DNA of 22,935 nt from Polyrhizophydium stewartii. Its lineage: Eukaryota; Chytridiomycota; Chytridiomycetes; Rhizophydiales. Position numbers and translations under genes: made by a program. The notes under the pieces are model-generated. The model had not been told where the DNA came from and did no database searches. It saw nothing but the letters and a program-made list of their open reading frames with translations. Below, piece by piece: positions 19,739 to 22,935 of this stretch (position 1 is the first letter of the stretch; each line of letters opens with the position of its first letter). The DNA lies in the NCBI GenBank assembly GCA_027604665.1, contig JADGIZ010000144.1, forward strand, positions 1-22,935, read 5' to 3'.

Positions 19739-22197
19739 ATGATTTCTCTGGACCTGCTGCGCAACCCCACGGGCCATCGCGGCGAGCGCCGCATCGACTT
19801 CCGCGATGCTGCCGGCGGCTCTCCCGCAGCCTCAGTTTCCCGCGGCGCGCAGAGTGCGCCAGCAAAGACGCCCCAGCAGACACAGCCCAGCCCGCGCACG
19901 CCCGCGCCGCCCGCCCGCGACTTGGCGAGGGAGCAGCAGCAGGCCACCAAGCGCGAAAAAAAAGTGGAGGCGCCGCCGAGCACTTGGACGTCGCCAGCGA
20001 GCATCGGGCCAGGTGCGTCGGTGTGCGCGCTGCCGCCCGCCGCCTCCTGCCTGCCGCAACGCTGTCTGCCGCGGCGCAGCCGCCCCTGCTTCGAGAACAC
20101 GCGACCGTCGCGCGCTGACGCCGTCAGGTGCAGGGCTAGTCAACCTCGGCAACACCTGCTTCCTCAACTCGGTCCTGCAGTGCCTGACGTACACGCCGCC
20201 GCTTGCCGAGTCGCTGCTCCGCGCGTCGCATGCCGCGTCCTGTGCGTCTTGCGGATTGCGGCCGCCTTCGTGCGTGCGTGTGCGTGCGTGCGTGCGCCGG
20301 ATTGCTGACTGGCCGCTGTGTCCAATGCACAATGCCCACCGGCGCCAGGCCGCACCAAATCGTTCTGCGCGCTCTGCGCACTCGAGGCGCATGTTCGGAT
20401 CTGCCTGCTCAAGATGGGCCCGGGCAAGGCAATCCAGCCGCGCGCTTTTGTCGAGAACCTGCGGCGAATCTCGCGCCACATGCGTATCGGCCGTCAGGAG
20501 GATGCCCATGAGTTTGCTCGATTCCTGATTGAAGGCCTCCAACGGAGCGAGGAAGGCGCCAAGTAAGCTCCTGTGCTGCCAGCTCGCGTGCAAAGCAGCA
20601 CGCTGACTCTCGAGGCTGGATTGCCTGCCTTCCAGGAAGCCCGAGGCGACCTTGGCGCACCGCATATTCAATGGTCGGCTGCAGAGCCAGATCATGTGTC
20701 TCAAATGCAAGACAACATCGGATACTTTAGACCCGCTCATGGACATTTCGCTCGACATCAACCAGTGCGGCTCCGTTGAGCAGGCTCTCTTTCAGTTCGT
20801 AAAGCCAGAGCTGCTGAACAGGCAAAACCAGTATCGATGCTCAAAGTTGGTGGCGCTGAATGTGCTGTGTGAGGCACTCATCAACCTCGAACTGACATGC
20901 AATGTCCGACCCCAAAGATGCCAGACGCTCCGCGATGCCCAAAAAACAATCACAATCAACCAAGCACCTGCTGTCTTGACCGTGCAGCTCAAGCGATTTG
21001 GTTTTGCACGAAACTTTGGGTCCAAGATATCAAGAAATGTTGCGTTTGGCCCCCGGCTGCGCCTGGATCCCTTCATGTCGCACCGGGGGAAAGAAGAGGT
21101 GAAATGATATCGTCGTCGCAAAAAGCCCCAGCTATCTGCCGCTGACAATCGTGCGTATTCGGAAGACCGTGTATGACCTTTGTGCGGTTTTGGTGCACTC
21201 GGGCGGGTCGTGCAACTCGGGTCATTACTACTGCTTTGTCAAGGCACCTGGCGGCTCATGGTGGGCCTTCTGCTGCTACTAATACCTTTGGATCTGCGCC
21301 GCTGCTGACGCGGCCGCATCGCGCGATGATAGGTACTCGATGAACGATTCGGATGTGCAGCAGGTCTCCGAGAAGACGGTTCTTGCTCAAAGCGCATACA
21401 TGCTTTTCTACGTTCGCCAGCAACCAAGACGGCTTGCGGAGGCCGCCAATCAGGACCGCAAACTCACTGCAAAACCTCACCAGCCAGCCCCGACTGCTCA
21501 GCAAGGATCCGCGACGGCTGGCCCCTCCAAACCACAGGCTGTCGACGCCGATCGCATCTCTCGCACGGAAAGCAACGCGAGCACCGGAAGCTCGCTTTCG
21601 TCCATATCTCGCGCTTCGATGACGTTGGCCGAACCTGCTCGGGCACCATTCAACGCGACCAACGCCCGGTGGAACGTGAGCAAGCGCTCCGGTGACGTCG
21701 AAGTAATTGAGCATCGCGATGCAACCTCTCAACTTGCGTCGACCGCGCCGTGGCAGCCACCACAACAGCGCCAGTCAACCGTTTCTGTTGCACCCACCCA
21801 CGCGCAGGCCCCGAGCTTGACCGGAAGAACTGCGCTCTCTGCTCTCGGCCGCGACACGCCAGTTTGGGACGACGTTGACTCTGCCGCGCTCTACAAACGA
21901 CACGAAATCCTTGAGCAGGCTGAGAAGCTTGCCAAGCGCCCGCGCCCAACAGACCACGACCAAGCCTACGACCGGCCGGCTCTCAAGAAGAAAAAGAAGC
22001 AGCGGCAGCATTTGGTGCAGAGCCGAGAAGGCCGCAACTTGCTTCAGCAGCATGGTGGGGGCAACAGCTTTGATCGCGTGCTGCAGTTCCGCAACCAGCA
22101 GCTCGGCCAGTCCAGCCGCAGTCATGGCCACCAGAGGCATGGCAGCGGCCACGACCTTGGTTTCAACAGCGACCGCGCATATACCTATCGCGGCTGA
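19739..22197 (+). CDS. Ubiquitin carboxyl-terminal hydrolase, USP36/USP42-like
   Basis: Cysteine protease that removes ubiquitin from proteins; the USP36 branch acts mainly in the nucleolus on ribosome-biogenesis factors. Exons 19739-20012, 20128-20241, 20349-20562, 20636-20845, 20918-21098, 21166-21260 and 21333-22197 encode 650 aa, all in phase. Residues 1-91 are a variable basic leader. The Cys box is [15 protein letters not shown] (catalytic Cys ~102). [13 protein letters not shown] follows, then a zinc-binding CLKC...RCSKC arrangement. The His box is [19 protein letters not shown] (His ~351), then YSMNDSDV (Asp ~368). The catalytic triad therefore looks intact. The C-terminal ~250 residues are low-complexity, with a nuclear-localisation-like KKKKKQR and a Gly/His/Arg-rich end. 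The start is the first ATG of the frame. Exon 2 has two in-frame acceptors (20127 and 20133); the first gives the family's GAGL. The exact orthology (USP36, USP42 or fungal Ubp16) is not settled. Confidence 0.92.
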
Positions 22198-22336
22198 TGT
22201 CTGCCGTTGTGGGGCACGTCCACCCCCCTCGCGACAACTCGAACTATCGCTTGGTGTCAGCCAGCAAAAAGACCTGGCAACTGGCTCACTTATTTTGTTT
22301 GATTAAAATCCACATCCAAATTTAACATGTTGATGA

Positions 22337-22573
22337 CCAACACCTCCACAACTCCTTGCCTGCGGCCATAAGGTCGATAATATTGCTAAAGATATAGAAG
22401 TCAAACCAAATACGAGATATAAACCCATAAAAAAGTTGCAGAGTGCTCAAATGAATACTGGTGACTTCCTGAGATATTTCTATCAGAAAAATAAGGATTT
22501 GCAAACAAATTCAATGTGCGTTACTGAGCCTTTTATGAGATTTGAACCGGTTTCAAAGTCTGTCAACGGCTAG
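22337..22573 (+). other. Open frame without start codon in the AT-rich island
   Basis: 78 sense codons end at a TAG (22571-22573), with no ATG near the left end. The peptide has ordinary protein-like composition, including NTRYKPIKKLQSAQ and NTGDFLRYFYQKNK, and its codons favour A/T, unlike every neighbour. It could be a fragment of a mobile element, an exon of a transferred gene, or chance. I do not recognise it. Confidence 0.3.
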
Positions 22574-22629
22574 TCAAGAATACAATTCAGCAGTGTCGCG
22601 AAGCATATGCACCGCTTCACACCGCACAA

Positions 22630-22727
22630 GAAGCGGTTTCCGGCGCTCCAGTCGTCGATGTCGATGCTATGTGCGCACTATGCCACACAGCTCGGTGAAT
22701 CGGCACCGGAACGGGCCGAAACCGCTT
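22630..22727. repeat. Imperfect inverted repeat near the right edge
   Basis: The arm GAAGCGGTTTCCGGC at 22630-22644 matches the reverse complement of 22714-22727 with one base missing. About 70 bases separate the arms. A further partial copy (CCGCTTCCGGC) follows at about 22733-22743. Confidence 0.6.
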
Positions 22728-22935
22728 CAAGGCCGCTTCCGGCGACCCATACGCACTCTACACCACTGCCCGAGTCGTTTGCGCCGCACCCGGCATGCCG
22801 CACTATTGATTTGTGGCAGCAGCGACTGTTTTGAGCGGAAACACGCGCAATCGACAGATCTCGGTCAAGTGCATCAAAACGCTCGCAAACCCCACAAAAC
22901 GGCCCGGAGCCCTCGCAAACGCCAGGGAAGCGTCA

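Larger units (their letters stand above)
22198..22935. other. Right-hand region without a recognised gene; includes an AT-rich island
   Basis: 738 bases follow the USP stop. The first ~90 are probably its 3' untranslated region. From about 22290 to 22600 the DNA becomes clearly AT-rich, unlike the rest of the window, then returns to GC-rich. A GC-rich plus-strand frame (22607-22834, 75 codons, ATG start) resembles no family I know and is listed here rather than as a gene. Confidence 0.6.

Noticed and set aside
19378..20118. Plus-strand frame of 246 codons before and across the USP start
   Set aside because: It is Ala-rich, overlaps the USP leader in another frame and resembles no family. The USP frame is supported by the catalytic box.
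22607..22834. 75-codon ATG frame near the right edge as a gene
   Set aside because: No recognisable domain, no supported splice partners, and it is GC-rich DNA where such frames arise by chance.
1..22935. CRISPR arrays, bacterial operons, rRNA or tRNA genes
   Set aside because: No regularly spaced repeats, no ribosome-binding-site spaced gene strings, and no clear cloverleaf with B-box or rRNA sequence was seen by eye.

Overview
The window is spliced nuclear DNA from a eukaryote. Genes carry many short introns (mostly 40-135 nt) that usually hold a CTGAC-like branch site before the acceptor. The DNA is GC-rich, apart from an AT-rich island near the right end. A LIM-LIM-LIM/RhoGAP protein of the fungal Lrg1 type points to a fungus. 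An EF-hand/WD40 protein of the EFCAB8/WDR49/WDR64 type, usually associated with cilia and flagella, suggests a zoosporic (chytrid-like) fungus. The lineage is an inference from gene content; no species can be named.

Layout, left to right: MUS81 (+, 5' end missing), mitoribosomal mL54 (-), mitoribosomal uL24m (+), ALG14 (-), a CCNDBP1/GCIP-like protein (+), LRG1-type LIM-RhoGAP (-), APC2 cullin subunit of the anaphase-promoting complex (-), EF-hand/WD40 protein (-), a USP36/42-like ubiquitin protease (+), then about 740 bases with no recognised gene. Nine genes were rebuilt exon by exon. For each I chose splice sites whose phases match and whose joined peptide follows the family pattern, so exon limits are predictions without transcript support.

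The genes do not form one pathway. They are housekeeping functions (recombination nuclease, mitochondrial translation, N-glycosylation, cell-wall/Rho signalling, cell cycle, ubiquitin removal) plus one likely flagellar gene. Two head-to-head pairs share very small promoters: mL54/uL24m with 144 bases between start codons, and ALG14/CCNDBP1-like with only 33. LRG1, APC2 and the EF-hand/WD40 gene lie in tandem on the minus strand. The EF-hand/WD40 stop codon appears to overlap the predicted APC2 start.

Points worth a second look: several likely GC-AG introns, a donor preference for GTGCG, an APC2 without a visible C-terminal winged-helix domain, and an AT-rich island with an unassigned open frame at the right edge. 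I did not find a convincing new defence, mobile or biosynthetic system here.
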